Shown one piece after another: positions 28,477-37,504 of a stretch of 64,000 bases of DNA (the stretch's first letter is position 1; each line of letters opens with the position of its first letter). A program made the translations under genes and the position numbers. The notes under the pieces are model-generated. The model ran no database searches. It had not been told where the DNA came from and worked only from the letters and a program-made list of their open reading frames with translations. Source of the DNA: Advenella kashmirensis W13003 (GTDB taxonomy: Bacteria > Pseudomonadota > Gammaproteobacteria > Burkholderiales > Burkholderiaceae_B); NCBI RefSeq assembly GCF_000506985.1, contig NZ_KI650982.1, positions 186,001 through 250,000 on the forward strand. The letters are read 5' to 3'.

Positions 28477-29631
28477 ATGATTCGTGACCAGGAAACCCAG
28501 ACGCTTCTCGAAGAAGGTGTTCGCCGCTTCGTACAAGAAGTGCTCGTGCCCGCCGAGAACGAGGTTGCCGAGACTGACGAGATTCCGCAGTCGATTCGCC
28601 AGCAAATGAAAGAACTGGGTCTGTTCGGGCTGACGCTGCCAGAAGAATACGGCGGCCTGGGCCTGACCATGGAAGAAGAAGCACGCATCGCCATGGAACT
28701 GGGCCGCACCTCGCCGGCCTTCCGTTCCTACATCGGCACCAACAATGGCATCGGTTCCTCGGGTATTGTGATTGATGGCACGCCTGAACAGAAAGAAAAA
28801 TATCTGCCGCAACTGGCTGCGGGCGACCTGATCGGCTCTTTTGCCCTGACCGAGCCGGAAGCCGGTTCCGATGCCGGTTCCCTGCGCACAACAGCGGTTC
28901 GCGACGGCGACGATTACATTATCAATGGCACCAAGCGCTTCATTACCAATGCGCCTCACGCCGGCATCTTTACGGTCATGGCGCGCAGCAACCCCGATAT
29001 CCGGGGCGCATCCGGCATTTCTGCGTTTATCGTTGAAGCCGGCACCCCGGGCCTGAGCCTGGGCAAGCGCGACAGCAAAATGGGCCAGAAAGGCGCGCAT
29101 ACCAGCGACGTGATTCTGGACAATTGCAGAGTCCCTGCCTCGCAACTGATTGGCGGCAAGGAAGGCGTGGGCTTTAAGACCGCGATGAAAGTGCTGGATA
29201 AGGGGCGGCTGCATATTTCGGCCGTGGCAATCGGCGCGGCCAAGCGCATGCTGGCCGATGCCCTGGCCTTTGCCAAGGACCGAAAGCAGTTTGGTCGCCC
29301 CATCGCCGATTTCCAGTTGATCCAGGGCATGCTGGCCGACAGCAAAACTGAGATCTATGCTGCAGAATGCATGCTGCTGGATGCGGCGCGTCGGCGCGAC
29401 GACGGGGAAAACGTGTCGGCCCTGGCCTCCTGCGTCAAATACTTCGCCACTGAAATGTGCTGTCGCGTTGCCGACAGGGCTGTACAGATTCATGGTGGCT
29501 CGGGCTATATTTCCGAATACGCGGTTGAACGCTTCTACCGCGACGTGCGCCTGTTCCGTCTTTATGAAGGCACATCGCAGATCCAGCAGATTATTATTGC
29601 AAAAGATCTGATAAAACAGGATACCATCTGA
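28477..29631 (+). CDS. Acyl-CoA dehydrogenase (short/medium-chain type)
   Basis: FAD flavoprotein of 384 residues. Unlike the pair at 22.5-24.9 kb it has the canonical C-terminal base E364 in RLYEGTSQIQQIIIAKDL. Other family segments are LTLPEEYGGLGLTMEEEARIAMELG, SFALTEPEAGSDAGSLRTTA, KRFITNAPHAGIFTVMARS and AIGAAKRMLADALAFAKDRKQFGRPI. AAGGATAAAATACCGCC before the ATG supplies a ribosome binding site. It is the third gene of the IclR-divergent operon, followed 107 bases later by a Bug-type binding protein. Confidence 0.94.
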   Translation: MIRDQETQTLLEEGVRRFVQEVLVPAENEVAETDEIPQSIRQQMKELGLFGLTLPEEYGGLGLTMEEEARIAMELGRTSPAFRSYIGTNNGIGSSGIVIDGTPEQKEKYLPQLAAGDLIGSFALTEPEAGSDAGSLRTTAVRDGDDYIINGTKRFITNAPHAGIFTVMARSNPDIRGASGISAFIVEAGTPGLSLGKRDSKMGQKGAHTSDVILDNCRVPASQLIGGKEGVGFKTAMKVLDKGRLHISAVAIGAAKRMLADALAFAKDRKQFGRPIADFQLIQGMLADSKTEIYAAECMLLDAARRRDDGENVSALASCVKYFATEMCCRVADRAVQIHGGSGYISEYAVERFYRDVRLFRLYEGTSQIQQIIIAKDLIKQDTI

Positions 29632-29738
29632 TCAGGATGGATCATTGCTGGCTTGTATGATCTGCCAGTGAGCAGACGGGCGCAGACCCGTCGCACACAC
29701 TGCCATTTATCCGCACTATCAAAAACAAGGAGACAAAC

Positions 29739-30722
29739 TTGATCAAATCAGCCACATTCATGTATACCGCAGCCATCGCAACATTCATGGCAGGCGGTAT
29801 GCAGCCAGCCCAGGCCATGTCCGAAGCTGCAAAAAACTTCCCCGACAAACCTATCACAATCGTCATCGGCTATACCGCTGGCGGCTCAACGGACATTCCC
29901 TTTCGGGTCCTGGCCGAGAATCTGACCGGCATTTTCAAGCAGCCGGTTATCGTTGAAAACAAACCCGGCGCCGGCGGCGTGCTGCCGGCCATGCAGTTGC
30001 ACAACAAAAAACCCGATGGTTACACACTTGCACAAACGCCAACTCCCGTTTTTCGCCTGCCATATATCAGCAAGATCGACTGGAATCCGGCCACCGACCT
30101 GACCTACGTGATCGGCCTTGCCGGCTATTCGTTCGGACTGGTGGTGCCCGCGGACTCGCCCATCAAGTCAATGAAAGAATATATCGACTTCGCCAGGAAA
30201 AATCCCGAGAAGCTGACCTACGGGACGCCCGGTATCATGACCACGCTGCATATCACCATGGAGGCCATTGCCCAGGACGCCGGCATCAAACTGGTGCACG
30301 TTCCCTACAAGGGCAACGCGGAATCACTCAAAGCCATTATTGGCGGCTTTGTCATGTCGGTGGCTGACACGCCCGCGTGGGCGCCCTATGTCGAAAACGG
30401 GAAACTGCGCCTGCTGTCTACCTGGGGGGAAAAACGCAGTAAAAAATTTCCGGATGCCCCCACGCTCAAGGAATCGGGTATCGATCGGGTCCAACTGTCT
30501 CCATTTGGACTGGCCGTCCCCAAAGACACCGATCCGGATATTGTCAAAAAACTGCATGACGGACTCAAACAGGCCATGGAAAAACCCAACTTCCGGGAAG
30601 CATTGGAAAAATACGATATGGAACCCTTGTATATGAGTACGCAGCAATACACTGAGTTTGCCAAAAACACCACCGCTGACGAAGGCAAGGTACTGGAATC
30701 CCTGGGGTTCCAGAAAAAATAG
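29739..30722 (+). CDS. Bug-family (TctC-like) periplasmic solute-binding protein
   Basis: A 327-residue secreted binding protein of the tripartite tricarboxylate transporter receptor family. A signal peptide ends near AQA at residue 26. The Bug ligand-binding core follows: ITIVIGYTAGGSTDIPFRVLAENLTGIFKQPVIVENKPGAGG, then VPYKGNAESLKAIIGGFVMSVADTP. No TctA or TctB membrane genes are nearby, which is common for orphan Bug proteins. Its position after the acyl-CoA genes suggests it captures the carboxylate that the operon degrades. The ligand is unknown. Confidence 0.9.
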   Translation: MIKSATFMYTAAIATFMAGGMQPAQAMSEAAKNFPDKPITIVIGYTAGGSTDIPFRVLAENLTGIFKQPVIVENKPGAGGVLPAMQLHNKKPDGYTLAQTPTPVFRLPYISKIDWNPATDLTYVIGLAGYSFGLVVPADSPIKSMKEYIDFARKNPEKLTYGTPGIMTTLHITMEAIAQDAGIKLVHVPYKGNAESLKAIIGGFVMSVADTPAWAPYVENGKLRLLSTWGEKRSKKFPDAPTLKESGIDRVQLSPFGLAVPKDTDPDIVKKLHDGLKQAMEKPNFREALEKYDMEPLYMSTQQYTEFAKNTTADEGKVLESLGFQKK

Positions 30723-30959
30723 AAACGCCTCGCAGGCAGACCGCTGTTGACCACGATGCCGCAGCCCCTGGCCCTGGCCGCGGCATTCCCGTGCGCTGTT
30801 TGATCTCTTTATCATTCAAATATTTTGAATATACTCAACAAACCGGATGAAACACATTCACCCTGCAATGCAGCATAATGTTGACTATACAAACCGCACA
30901 AAGATCGGTTTCTGAGATAAAGACTCATTTCATCGGATACACTTAAAGGTTTAAACATT

Positions 30960-31559
30960 ATGTCTGCACAGTTTCTGAAGCACCTGAAAAACCGTCGTAC
31001 CATTTATGCGCTTGACCGCAACCTCCAACTCAGCGACGAGGAACTCGTCGGCCTGATCCAGAGCGTGATCAAGGAAGCCCCCTCTTCTTTCAACTCCCAG
31101 ACCTCACGCGCTGTCATCCTGCTGGGCAAACAGCAGGACCGCCTGTGGGAAATCGCCAAGGAAACACTCAAAGCCATCGTCCCCGCCGACGCCTATCCGG
31201 CCACAGATGCGAAGCTCAGTGGCTTTCAGGCTGCCTACGGCACAGTGCTGTTCTTTGAAGACCAGGACGTGGTAAAAGGCCTGCAGGAAAAATTTGCGCT
31301 TTACGCGGACAATTTCCCGATCTGGTCCGAACACTCCACCGGCATGGCGCAACTGGCCGTCTGGACAGCCTTGGCTGAACATGGTATTGGCGCGTCGCTG
31401 CAGCATTACAACCCGCTGATCGACGACAAAGTCAAAGCGGAATGGAATCTGCCTGCCAGCTGGAAACTGCGTGCACAAATGCCATTTGGCAGCATTGTCA
31501 GCCCGGCCGGAGAAAAAGAATATATGGACGATAACGAACGTTTCCGTGTATTTGCCTGA
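30960..31559 (+). CDS. Nitroreductase-family FMN oxidoreductase
   Basis: A 199-residue protein of the nitroreductase fold. It begins FLKHLKNRRTIYALDRNLQLSDEELVGLIQSVIKEAPSSFNSQTSRAVILLG, the RR-x-S/T-type FMN-binding start of the YdgI/HBN-like subfamily. FPIWSEHSTGMAQLAVWTALAEHGIGASLQHYNPLID follows, as in these proteins. It probably reduces quinones or nitro compounds with NAD(P)H. It stands alone, with its own terminator at 31675-31713. The physiological substrate is unknown. Confidence 0.9.
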   Translation: MSAQFLKHLKNRRTIYALDRNLQLSDEELVGLIQSVIKEAPSSFNSQTSRAVILLGKQQDRLWEIAKETLKAIVPADAYPATDAKLSGFQAAYGTVLFFEDQDVVKGLQEKFALYADNFPIWSEHSTGMAQLAVWTALAEHGIGASLQHYNPLIDDKVKAEWNLPASWKLRAQMPFGSIVSPAGEKEYMDDNERFRVFA

Positions 31560-31674
31560 GTCAGTCTTCCGATTTCATCTGCCATACAGCACGAACACGA
31601 CCCGACTTAACCGTGTCGGGTCGCAGGAAAACAAGAACGCACCTTAAGCCCCATTCTGATGTCTGTTCCGCTGT

Positions 31675-31713
31675 GCAAAAAGCCCGCCAGGACTCGTTCT
31701 GCGGGCTTTTTGC
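31675..31713 (+). terminator. Intrinsic terminator after the nitroreductase gene
   Basis: GCAAAAAGCCCGC (31675-31687) and GCGGGCTTTTTGC (31701-31713) form a perfect 13-bp inverted repeat with T5 in the right arm. The symmetry would work in both directions. Confidence 0.85.
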
Positions 31714-31817
31714 ATATTTGGCGAATTCCTTTTTTATTTCAACAGAAATTGTCTTATTTGCAATCAATGTTTGCTATCCTTTAGTGGTTATCCAAATCAG
31801 ATAAAAGGATTTTTCCA

Positions 31818-32777
31818 ATGAAAACAAAAGGGACATCTCTTCTGGCGCTGTCTGTCATCGCTGCTCTTGTGACCCCCATGGCAGCACAGGCTGCCTGGCC
31901 GGATAAACCCATCAAGGTCATTGTTCCGTATACGCCGGGGGGCGCCACCGACACAGTGACTCGTGTCGTGATGCAAAAACTGTCCGAAAAACTCAAGCAG
32001 CCGATTGTGATTGAAAACAAGCCAGGCGCAAACAGCACGATCGGTACAAGCCAGGCGGCGCGCTCCAAGCCCGATGGCTACACTTTCGTCACAGTCCTGG
32101 CCGCCTATTCCGCCAATCCCCATCTGTACAAGCTGAACTACAGCAACAGCGATTTCGTGCCTGTGTCGCATATTGCCGACCTGCCGCTCTTCCTGTTTGT
32201 CAGTAAACAAGTACCTGCCAATAACGTCAAGGAACTGGTCGAGTATGGCAAGAAGAACCACCTGACGTATGCCTCCAGCGGCACAGGCTCCAGCGCGCAT
32301 CTGACCGGCGCCCACTTTGCCGGCGAAGCAGGAATCGAAATGACGCATGTGCCGTACAAAGGCAGCGCGCCCATTCTGGCCGACCTGCTCAGCGGCCAGG
32401 TGTCCATGGTCTTTGATCCCATTCTGGTTCCCATGGGCTATGTCAAAGAAGGCAAACTCAAAGCCCTGGCCATTACGTCCGCCAAACGCTGGGAAGGGGA
32501 AGACGACATCCCCACCATGGAGGAAGCCGGTTTTAAAGGTTTTGTCATGAACTCCTGGACCTCGCTGCTGGCGCCCAAAGGCACACCGCAGGACATTGTT
32601 GACCGGGTTTCGACTGAGATTGCGCAAATCGTGCAGGAGCCCGATGTGAAAGAGAAATTCAAAACGGCCGGCTTTGTACCCGTGGGAGGCTCTGCTGCGG
32701 AGCTGGGCGAATTGATCAAGCGCGACTCGGAACTGTATGAAAAAATCATCAAGGACAACAATATCACCGTGCAATAA
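31818..32777 (+). CDS. Bug-family (TctC-like) periplasmic solute-binding protein
   Basis: A 319-residue binding protein. The signal peptide ends at MAAQA (residue 25). The mature protein shows the Bug signature IKVIVPYTPGGATDTVTRVVMQKLSEKLKQPIVIENKPGANSTIG, then YASSGTGSSAHLTGAHFAGEAGIEMTHVPYKGSAPILADLLSGQVSMVFD. It stands alone between a terminator and the riboswitch-controlled dadA, with no partner permease in the window. The ligand is likely a carboxylate but is not known. Confidence 0.92.
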   Translation: MKTKGTSLLALSVIAALVTPMAAQAAWPDKPIKVIVPYTPGGATDTVTRVVMQKLSEKLKQPIVIENKPGANSTIGTSQAARSKPDGYTFVTVLAAYSANPHLYKLNYSNSDFVPVSHIADLPLFLFVSKQVPANNVKELVEYGKKNHLTYASSGTGSSAHLTGAHFAGEAGIEMTHVPYKGSAPILADLLSGQVSMVFDPILVPMGYVKEGKLKALAITSAKRWEGEDDIPTMEEAGFKGFVMNSWTSLLAPKGTPQDIVDRVSTEIAQIVQEPDVKEKFKTAGFVPVGGSAAELGELIKRDSELYEKIIKDNNITVQ

Positions 32778-32827
32778 TCTTCAGCATGCGAGGGCATTGA
32801 GCTCACCGGCATCGGGTAAGTCCCTAG

Positions 32828-32855
32828 TTGCGCTTCTGTCGCAGACGACTATCAT
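32828..32855 (+). promoter_or_regulatory. Candidate promoter for the riboswitch-dadA transcript
   Basis: TTGCGC (32828-32833), a 16-base spacer, then TATCAT (32850-32855). Transcription would begin about 10-15 bases before the first glycine aptamer. Confidence 0.45.
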
Positions 32856-32874
32856 ACCCGGTGTCGACAAGCGC

Positions 32875-33041
32875 TTTTGCAGGAGAGTTCAGCCCTGCTG
32901 ACGCCGACGGAGCAACCACCCCGGAAACTCTCAGGCAAAAGGACTGTAAAAAGGCGCGACAATCTGGAGAGAGGCGCATGCGCCCACCGAAGGGGAACCG
33001 GTTCGACTGAACCGGTGAAGCTCTCAGGTACCGTGACAGAT
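32875..33041 (+). promoter_or_regulatory. Tandem glycine riboswitch
   Basis: Two adjacent glycine aptamers. Aptamer 1 (32875-32951) has P1 arms TTTTGCAG and CTGTAAAA, GGAGAG at 32882, and the conserved CTCTCAGGCAAAAGGAC. Aptamer 2 (32962-33041) has P1 arms ATCTG and CAGAT, GGAGAG at 32966, CCACCGAAGGGG, and CTCTCAGGTACCGTGACAGA. These words are the family consensus. It ends 46 bases before the dadA start. Such RNAs usually activate glycine-catabolism genes when glycine is abundant. Confidence 0.95.
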
Positions 33042-33046
33042 GGGGT

Positions 33047-33068
33047 ATGCAGATCAGCTGATCTGCAT
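33047..33068 (+). promoter_or_regulatory. Perfect 22-bp palindrome between riboswitch and dadA start
   Basis: The halves ATGCAGATCAG and CTGATCTGCAT are exact complements. In RNA this is a stable hairpin 9 bases before the dadA Shine-Dalgarno. It is a candidate expression platform, though an intrinsic-terminator T run is absent. As DNA it could also be an operator. Confidence 0.55.
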
Positions 33069-33087
33069 CACTCTATCGGAGATATTC

Positions 33088-34353
33088 ATGTCACGCGTCG
33101 TTATCATCGGAGCCGGCATCACCGGCATTACCACCGCCTATACGCTTGCAAAACGCGGCTATGCCGTCACGGTCATCGACAAACACCGGGATGCCGCTAT
33201 GGAAACCTCGTTTGCCAATGGCGGACAGCTGTCGGCCAGCAATGCAGAGGTCTGGAACAATACCGCCACCGTGGCCAAAGGTCTGCGCTGGTTGGGCAAG
33301 CGCAACGCTCCGCTGTTATTCAACCCGGCTTTCAGCTGGCACAAATATGGGTGGATCGCCGCCTTTGTCCGGAACATTCCCAATCACCAAGCCAACACCA
33401 TCGAAACCACGCGACTGGCCATCGAAGCACGCCAGTATCTTTACGATATGGCCGAGAAAGAACAGATCCAGTTCGATCTGGAAAAGCGCGGCATTCTGCA
33501 CATTTACTATGACCGAGACAGCTTTGACAAGGCCGTCAAAACCAACGCACTGTTGCAGGCTGGTGGCCTGGAACGCTATGCCGTCACGCGCGAAGAAGCC
33601 AAAGCCATTGAACCGGCATTGACCCAGGATTTTTTTGCCGGTCTGTATACGCCGTCCGATGCCACCGGCGATATCCACAAATTCACCAGCGGTCTGGCGG
33701 CGGCATGCCGGCGGCTGGGCGGGCGGTTTGAAATGGATGCGTCCGTCACAGCAATTTCAACAGCAGGACAGCAACACCGGATTGCCCTGGCGCGTTACGC
33801 CCATGCCGAACCTGGTGTGATAGAAGCCGACCAGATCGTTGTGTGCGCCGGCACCGGCAGTCATGCCATTGCGCGCATGCTGGGCGACCGCATGAACGTG
33901 TATCCGGTCAAAGGCTATTCCATCAGCGTTCACCTGGATGACGCGGATAGCCTTGCCGCAACACCGCGCGTCAGCCTGCTGGATGAAGATGCCAAAATCG
34001 TCACCAGTTTTCTGGGCGATCGGTTCCGGGTTGCAGGCACAGCGGAATTCAACGGCTACAACAAAGACATTCGCGCCGACCGGGTGCAGCCGCTGGTCGA
34101 CTGGACCCGGCGCCTGTTTCCTGATATTTCTACGCGACGCGTCGTGCCTTGGTGCGGCCTGCGCCCGATGATGCCCGATATGATGCCGCGGGTGTGCCGG
34201 GGTCGCAAAGCTGGTGTCTTCTATAACACCGGGCACGGACACCTGGGCTGGACTTTGTCTGCGATTACGGCGCAACGACTGGCCCGGTTGCTGGAAGAAT
34301 CGTCGCAGCGCTCCACGTTGCAGAAAAGTTCATCCCAATCAGCGGTTGCCTAA
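33088..34353 (+). CDS. dadA: D-amino-acid dehydrogenase / glycine oxidase-like FAD enzyme
   Basis: Membrane-linked flavoprotein that oxidises D-amino acids, or glycine, to the oxo acid and ammonium. The 421-residue product from [24 protein letters not shown] has the FAD-binding GxGxxG motif near the start, the [20 protein letters not shown] segment typical of DadA, and the C-terminal [17 protein letters not shown]...[17 protein letters not shown] (33078-33081) fixes the start; an in-frame ATG at 33040 lies inside the aptamer and lacks such a site. A tandem glycine riboswitch controls it. The stop overlaps the convergent gltL-like stop by three bases. Glycine as substrate is inferred. Confidence 0.9.
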   Translation: MSRVVIIGAGITGITTAYTLAKRGYAVTVIDKHRDAAMETSFANGGQLSASNAEVWNNTATVAKGLRWLGKRNAPLLFNPAFSWHKYGWIAAFVRNIPNHQANTIETTRLAIEARQYLYDMAEKEQIQFDLEKRGILHIYYDRDSFDKAVKTNALLQAGGLERYAVTREEAKAIEPALTQDFFAGLYTPSDATGDIHKFTSGLAAACRRLGGRFEMDASVTAISTAGQQHRIALARYAHAEPGVIEADQIVVCAGTGSHAIARMLGDRMNVYPVKGYSISVHLDDADSLAATPRVSLLDEDAKIVTSFLGDRFRVAGTAEFNGYNKDIRADRVQPLVDWTRRLFPDISTRRVVPWCGLRPMMPDMMPRVCRGRKAGVFYNTGHGHLGWTLSAITAQRLARLLEESSQRSTLQKSSSQSAVA

Positions 34354-35075
34354 AGCAGAATTTTTTCCAGAAAATCCCGGGCCCGCTCGCTCTTGGGCTG
34401 GGTGAAAAAATCCTTCTTGTCCGACTGCTCGACAATGGCGCCGGCATCCATGAAAACCACCTTGTCAGCAACCTGCCTGGCAAAGCCCATTTCGTGCGTG
34501 ACACAGAGCATGGTCATGCCCTCCCTGGCCAGCTCGATCATCACATCCAGCACTTCGTTCACCATTTCAGGATCCAGTGCCGAGGTCGGTTCGTCAAAGA
34601 GCATGACTTCAGGGTCCATGCACAGGGCACGCGCAATGGCCACCCGCTGCTGCTGTCCTCCCGACAGCTGGCCTGGATGTTTTTCTGCATGTGCTTGCAA
34701 CCCCACCCGTTTCAATAACGTTTGCGCCTTTTCCGTGGCCTCGGATTTGGATCGTCCCAGAACCTTTTCCTGGGCAATGGTCAGATTCTCCAGAACGGTG
34801 AGATGCGGGAAGAGCTCAAAGTGCTGAAAAACCATTCCTATCCGAGTCCGCAGCAGATTCATATCCCCGCCGTTGGCACTAATCTGATGGGTTTTAAAAT
34901 AAATCTCCCCTTCCTGATAAGGCTCCAGTCCATTGATGGTTTTGATCAGCGTCGACTTTCCGGAACCCGATGGGCCGCAAAAAACGACCACCTCCCCTTT
35001 TTGAATCGAAACGCTGCAGTTTTTAAGCGCCTGAAATTTCCCATACCATTTGGATACATTCTTAAGTTCAATCAT
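34350..35075 (-). CDS. gltL: Amino-acid ABC transporter ATP-binding protein (second glt-type system)
   Basis: A 241-residue ATPase: Walker [10 protein letters not shown], signature [15 protein letters not shown], Walker [24 protein letters not shown] and H-loop VTHEMGFA. It is clearly paralogous to the 13609-14349 gene. Its start overlaps the permease stop by 4 bases (ATGA). It ends the minus-strand operon headed by the beta-propeller gene at 38782. Its TAG and the dadA TAA overlap in CTAA, with no terminator between the two genes. Confidence 0.94.
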   Translation of the reverse strand: MIELKNVSKWYGKFQALKNCSVSIQKGEVVVFCGPSGSGKSTLIKTINGLEPYQEGEIYFKTHQISANGGDMNLLRTRIGMVFQHFELFPHLTVLENLTIAQEKVLGRSKSEATEKAQTLLKRVGLQAHAEKHPGQLSGGQQQRVAIARALCMDPEVMLFDEPTSALDPEMVNEVLDVMIELAREGMTMLCVTHEMGFARQVADKVVFMDAGAIVEQSDKKDFFTQPKSERARDFLEKILL

Positions 35076-35749
35076 ATTTCACTCTTTTTCTGCACGAGTT
35101 TTACAAGTATTGTGGCCACAGAGCAGATCACCCAATACGTCAGGCCTGCAAACAGCAGCATTTGAATCAGCGTGCCGTCCCGTTCGCCCACACTTTTTGC
35201 CCGGCTGAAGAAATCACCCAGCGCAATCACATACACCAGCGAGGTGTCCTGGAAGATCACGATGCATTGCGTCAGCGTGATCGGCAGCATTTTCCTGAAC
35301 GCCTGCGGCAGAATGATCAGACGCATGGATTGGGCCCAATTCATACCCAGCGCCTTGGCCGCATTGAACTGACCGGCAGGCAGACTCTGAATGCCGGCAC
35401 GAATGATTTCACAGAAAAAAGCCGCTTCAAGCAGGGAAAAGGCCACCATCGCCGAGATCAGGCGGATGTCCACGCTCGGGGAAATGTTCAGCACAGCCTT
35501 GAGCACTTGCGGCACGATCAGGAAAAACCACAGCAGCAACATGACAAGTGGAATCGAACGAAACAAAGACACATACATCTTTGCCAGCCAGTTCAGCAAC
35601 GGCACGCGCACAACGCTCATCGCTGCGAGAACGACCCCGAAACCCAGCCCGGCAAGAATCGCGACGACGGTCACCTGAAGGGTCAGCCACATGCCCGTCA
35701 ACAGCAGCTGGCGGGATTGGAAGATCATGTTCCAGTCAATATCAAGCAT
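35072..35749 (-). CDS. gltK: Amino-acid ABC transporter permease (GltK-like, second system)
   Basis: A 225-residue inner-membrane subunit with the motif [26 protein letters not shown] (about 58-83) and the EAA loop [39 protein letters not shown] (about 119-157). It begins a single base after the upstream permease stop and overlaps the ATPase start, so translation is probably coupled. Specificity follows the binding protein at 36555-37478. Confidence 0.92.
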   Translation of the reverse strand: MLDIDWNMIFQSRQLLLTGMWLTLQVTVVAILAGLGFGVVLAAMSVVRVPLLNWLAKMYVSLFRSIPLVMLLLWFFLIVPQVLKAVLNISPSVDIRLISAMVAFSLLEAAFFCEIIRAGIQSLPAGQFNAAKALGMNWAQSMRLIILPQAFRKMLPITLTQCIVIFQDTSLVYVIALGDFFSRAKSVGERDGTLIQMLLFAGLTYWVICSVATILVKLVQKKSEI

Positions 35750-35750
35750 C

Positions 35751-36488
35751 TCAGTCTCCCAACAGGCCAGGAATATGGCTGCGGTTTTTGATGAATCCCA
35801 TCAGGCGGATAATTACAAAATTGATGAGCATATAGGCCAGCGTGACGCAAACAAAAGACTCATAGGGCTGGGCCGTATAGTCAACCAGTTGACGCGCCTG
35901 GCCTGACAGCTCCAGCAGGCCGATGGTCGAGGCGACCGCCGAGTTTTTCGAGATAATCAGGAACTCGGATGTCAGTGGCGGGATGATGGCGCGATAGGTC
36001 ACCGGCAGCAGCACAAAGCGATAGGTCTGAAACAGCGTGAAGCCCAATGCGAGGCCCGCGCTTTTCTGTCCGCGAGGCAGGCCTTGTATGCCGGCGCGTA
36101 CTTGCTCGCAAATGCGCGATCCCGTATATACGCCCAATGAGAGAACCGATACCACAAAGAACTGCATGGATGGGTCCAGGTTTTTGATCCAGTCGCCCAT
36201 GGAAACCGGCAACATTTCCGGCACCACAAAATACCAGATAAAGAACTGCACAATCAGCGGCACATTCCGAAAGATCGACACATAAGCCGTGCCCAGAAAA
36301 GCCAGCCCACGATTGGGCAAGGTACGCATGACGCCGAACACCGACCCCAGCACGAGCGCCAGCACCCAGGCGGAAGCGGTCAGCAGAATGGTATTGACCA
36401 GCCCGATGCCCAGCCAGCCCAGATAAGTTGTGTTTTCACCGGTGGCCACCTGCTCCAGCAGAAAGCCCCAGTTCCATTTGTAATCCAT
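35751..36488 (-). CDS. gltJ: Amino-acid ABC transporter permease (GltJ-like, second system)
   Basis: A 245-residue permease. The start MDYKWNWGFLLEQ matches the usual GltJ beginning; a GTG four codons upstream (36500) is possible but less likely. It has AYVSIFRNVPLIVQFFIWYFVVPEMLP and the EAA loop GIQGLPRGQKSAGLALGFTLFQTYRFVLLPVTYRAIIPPLTSE. It pairs with the GltK-like product. The binding-protein gene stops 66 bases upstream of it. Confidence 0.92.
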   Translation of the reverse strand: MDYKWNWGFLLEQVATGENTTYLGWLGIGLVNTILLTASAWVLALVLGSVFGVMRTLPNRGLAFLGTAYVSIFRNVPLIVQFFIWYFVVPEMLPVSMGDWIKNLDPSMQFFVVSVLSLGVYTGSRICEQVRAGIQGLPRGQKSAGLALGFTLFQTYRFVLLPVTYRAIIPPLTSEFLIISKNSAVASTIGLLELSGQARQLVDYTAQPYESFVCVTLAYMLINFVIIRLMGFIKNRSHIPGLLGD

Positions 36489-36554
36489 TGAAGACACCAC
36501 TGTAAAACGCGGTCAGCCCGCGTTGTTTATTGCACGAAACACACGCCCACGCTG

Positions 36555-37478
36555 CTAGGAAGCAGGTTTGTCACTGGGCTGTGCAAAGAGTTTTTTCATC
36601 CCTTCGGACATCTCGAATTCCAGATTCAGATTTTTCGGTGGAATCGGACTTTCAAACCATTTGTGATAAATCTGGTTCGCCTTGCCCGATGTTTCTGTTT
36701 CTGCAATGACCTTGTCCAGCAATGACTTGATGCCCGCATCGTCCTTGCGGACCATGCATCCATAAGACTCATACGATTGCGGGGTTCCCGTAATCACATA
36801 GTCGTGCGGATTGGCAGTTTTGGCACGCTCTCCGGCCAGCAGCGCATCATCCATCATCATGGCCTTGGCCCGTCCGGTGGACAATGTCAGGAAAGACTCG
36901 CTATGGTCCTTGGCACTGATAATACGCATGCCCAGCTTCTGTTCAACATTGAGTTTTCGCAACAGCACCTCCGAGGTCGTACCCGCACCCACCACAACGG
37001 TCTGATCCTTCAGGTCTGCAAAATCACTTATTCCAGATGATTTTTTAGCCAGCAGCCGGGTGCCAACCTGGAATATGCTATTTGAAAAGGTCACCTGTTT
37101 GGCGCGCGATTCATTGTTGGTCGTTGTAGTGCATTCAAAATCGATGGTGCCATTTTGCAGCAGCGAGATACGATTCTGAGATGTGATGGGAATCATGCGC
37201 ACGTTCAGATCCGGCTTGCCGGTGACCTCTTTGATTTTGTCCAGAATCAGAGTCGTAAAATCCATGGAATAACCAATAGGCTTCTGATTCGAATCGTAAT
37301 AGGAAAACGGGATAGAGGCTTCCCGATAGCCGACAACGACAACGCCGTCATCCTGTATTTTCTTGAGTGTCCCCTCCAGTACCTGCGGCGTTTGCGCGAC
37401 AGCCAAGGGTGCACAAACCAGGCCTGCAAGCGCAAGACCGGCCAGTGTTCTGATATGCTTTATGACGTGTGTGTTCAT
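36555..37478 (-). CDS. gltI: Glutamate/aspartate-type ABC transporter binding protein (second system)
   Basis: A 307-residue secreted protein. A signal peptide ends near VAQ at about residue 29. The family-3 binding domain has VVVGYREASIPFSYYDSNQKPIGYSMDFTT, LLQNGTIDFECTTTTNNESRAKQVTFS, and the GltI-like C-terminus YHKWFESPIPPKNLNLEFEMSEGMKKLF. Compared with the first system, the substrate loop reads ECTTTTNNES instead of ACGSATNNAE, so the two may differ in ligand. It lies 26 bases downstream of the beta-propeller gene. Confidence 0.9.
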   Translation of the reverse strand: MNTHVIKHIRTLAGLALAGLVCAPLAVAQTPQVLEGTLKKIQDDGVVVVGYREASIPFSYYDSNQKPIGYSMDFTTLILDKIKEVTGKPDLNVRMIPITSQNRISLLQNGTIDFECTTTTNNESRAKQVTFSNSIFQVGTRLLAKKSSGISDFADLKDQTVVVGAGTTSEVLLRKLNVEQKLGMRIISAKDHSESFLTLSTGRAKAMMMDDALLAGERAKTANPHDYVITGTPQSYESYGCMVRKDDAGIKSLLDKVIAETETSGKANQIYHKWFESPIPPKNLNLEFEMSEGMKKLFAQPSDKPAS

Positions 37479-37504
37479 GGTTTTCTCCCTGTTCTGGTAT
37501 GAAC

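Noticed and set aside
31561-31767. Minus-strand 68-codon open frame between nitroreductase and Bug genes
   Set aside because: It covers the intrinsic terminator hairpin at 31675-31713 and lacks a ribosome binding site or family traits.
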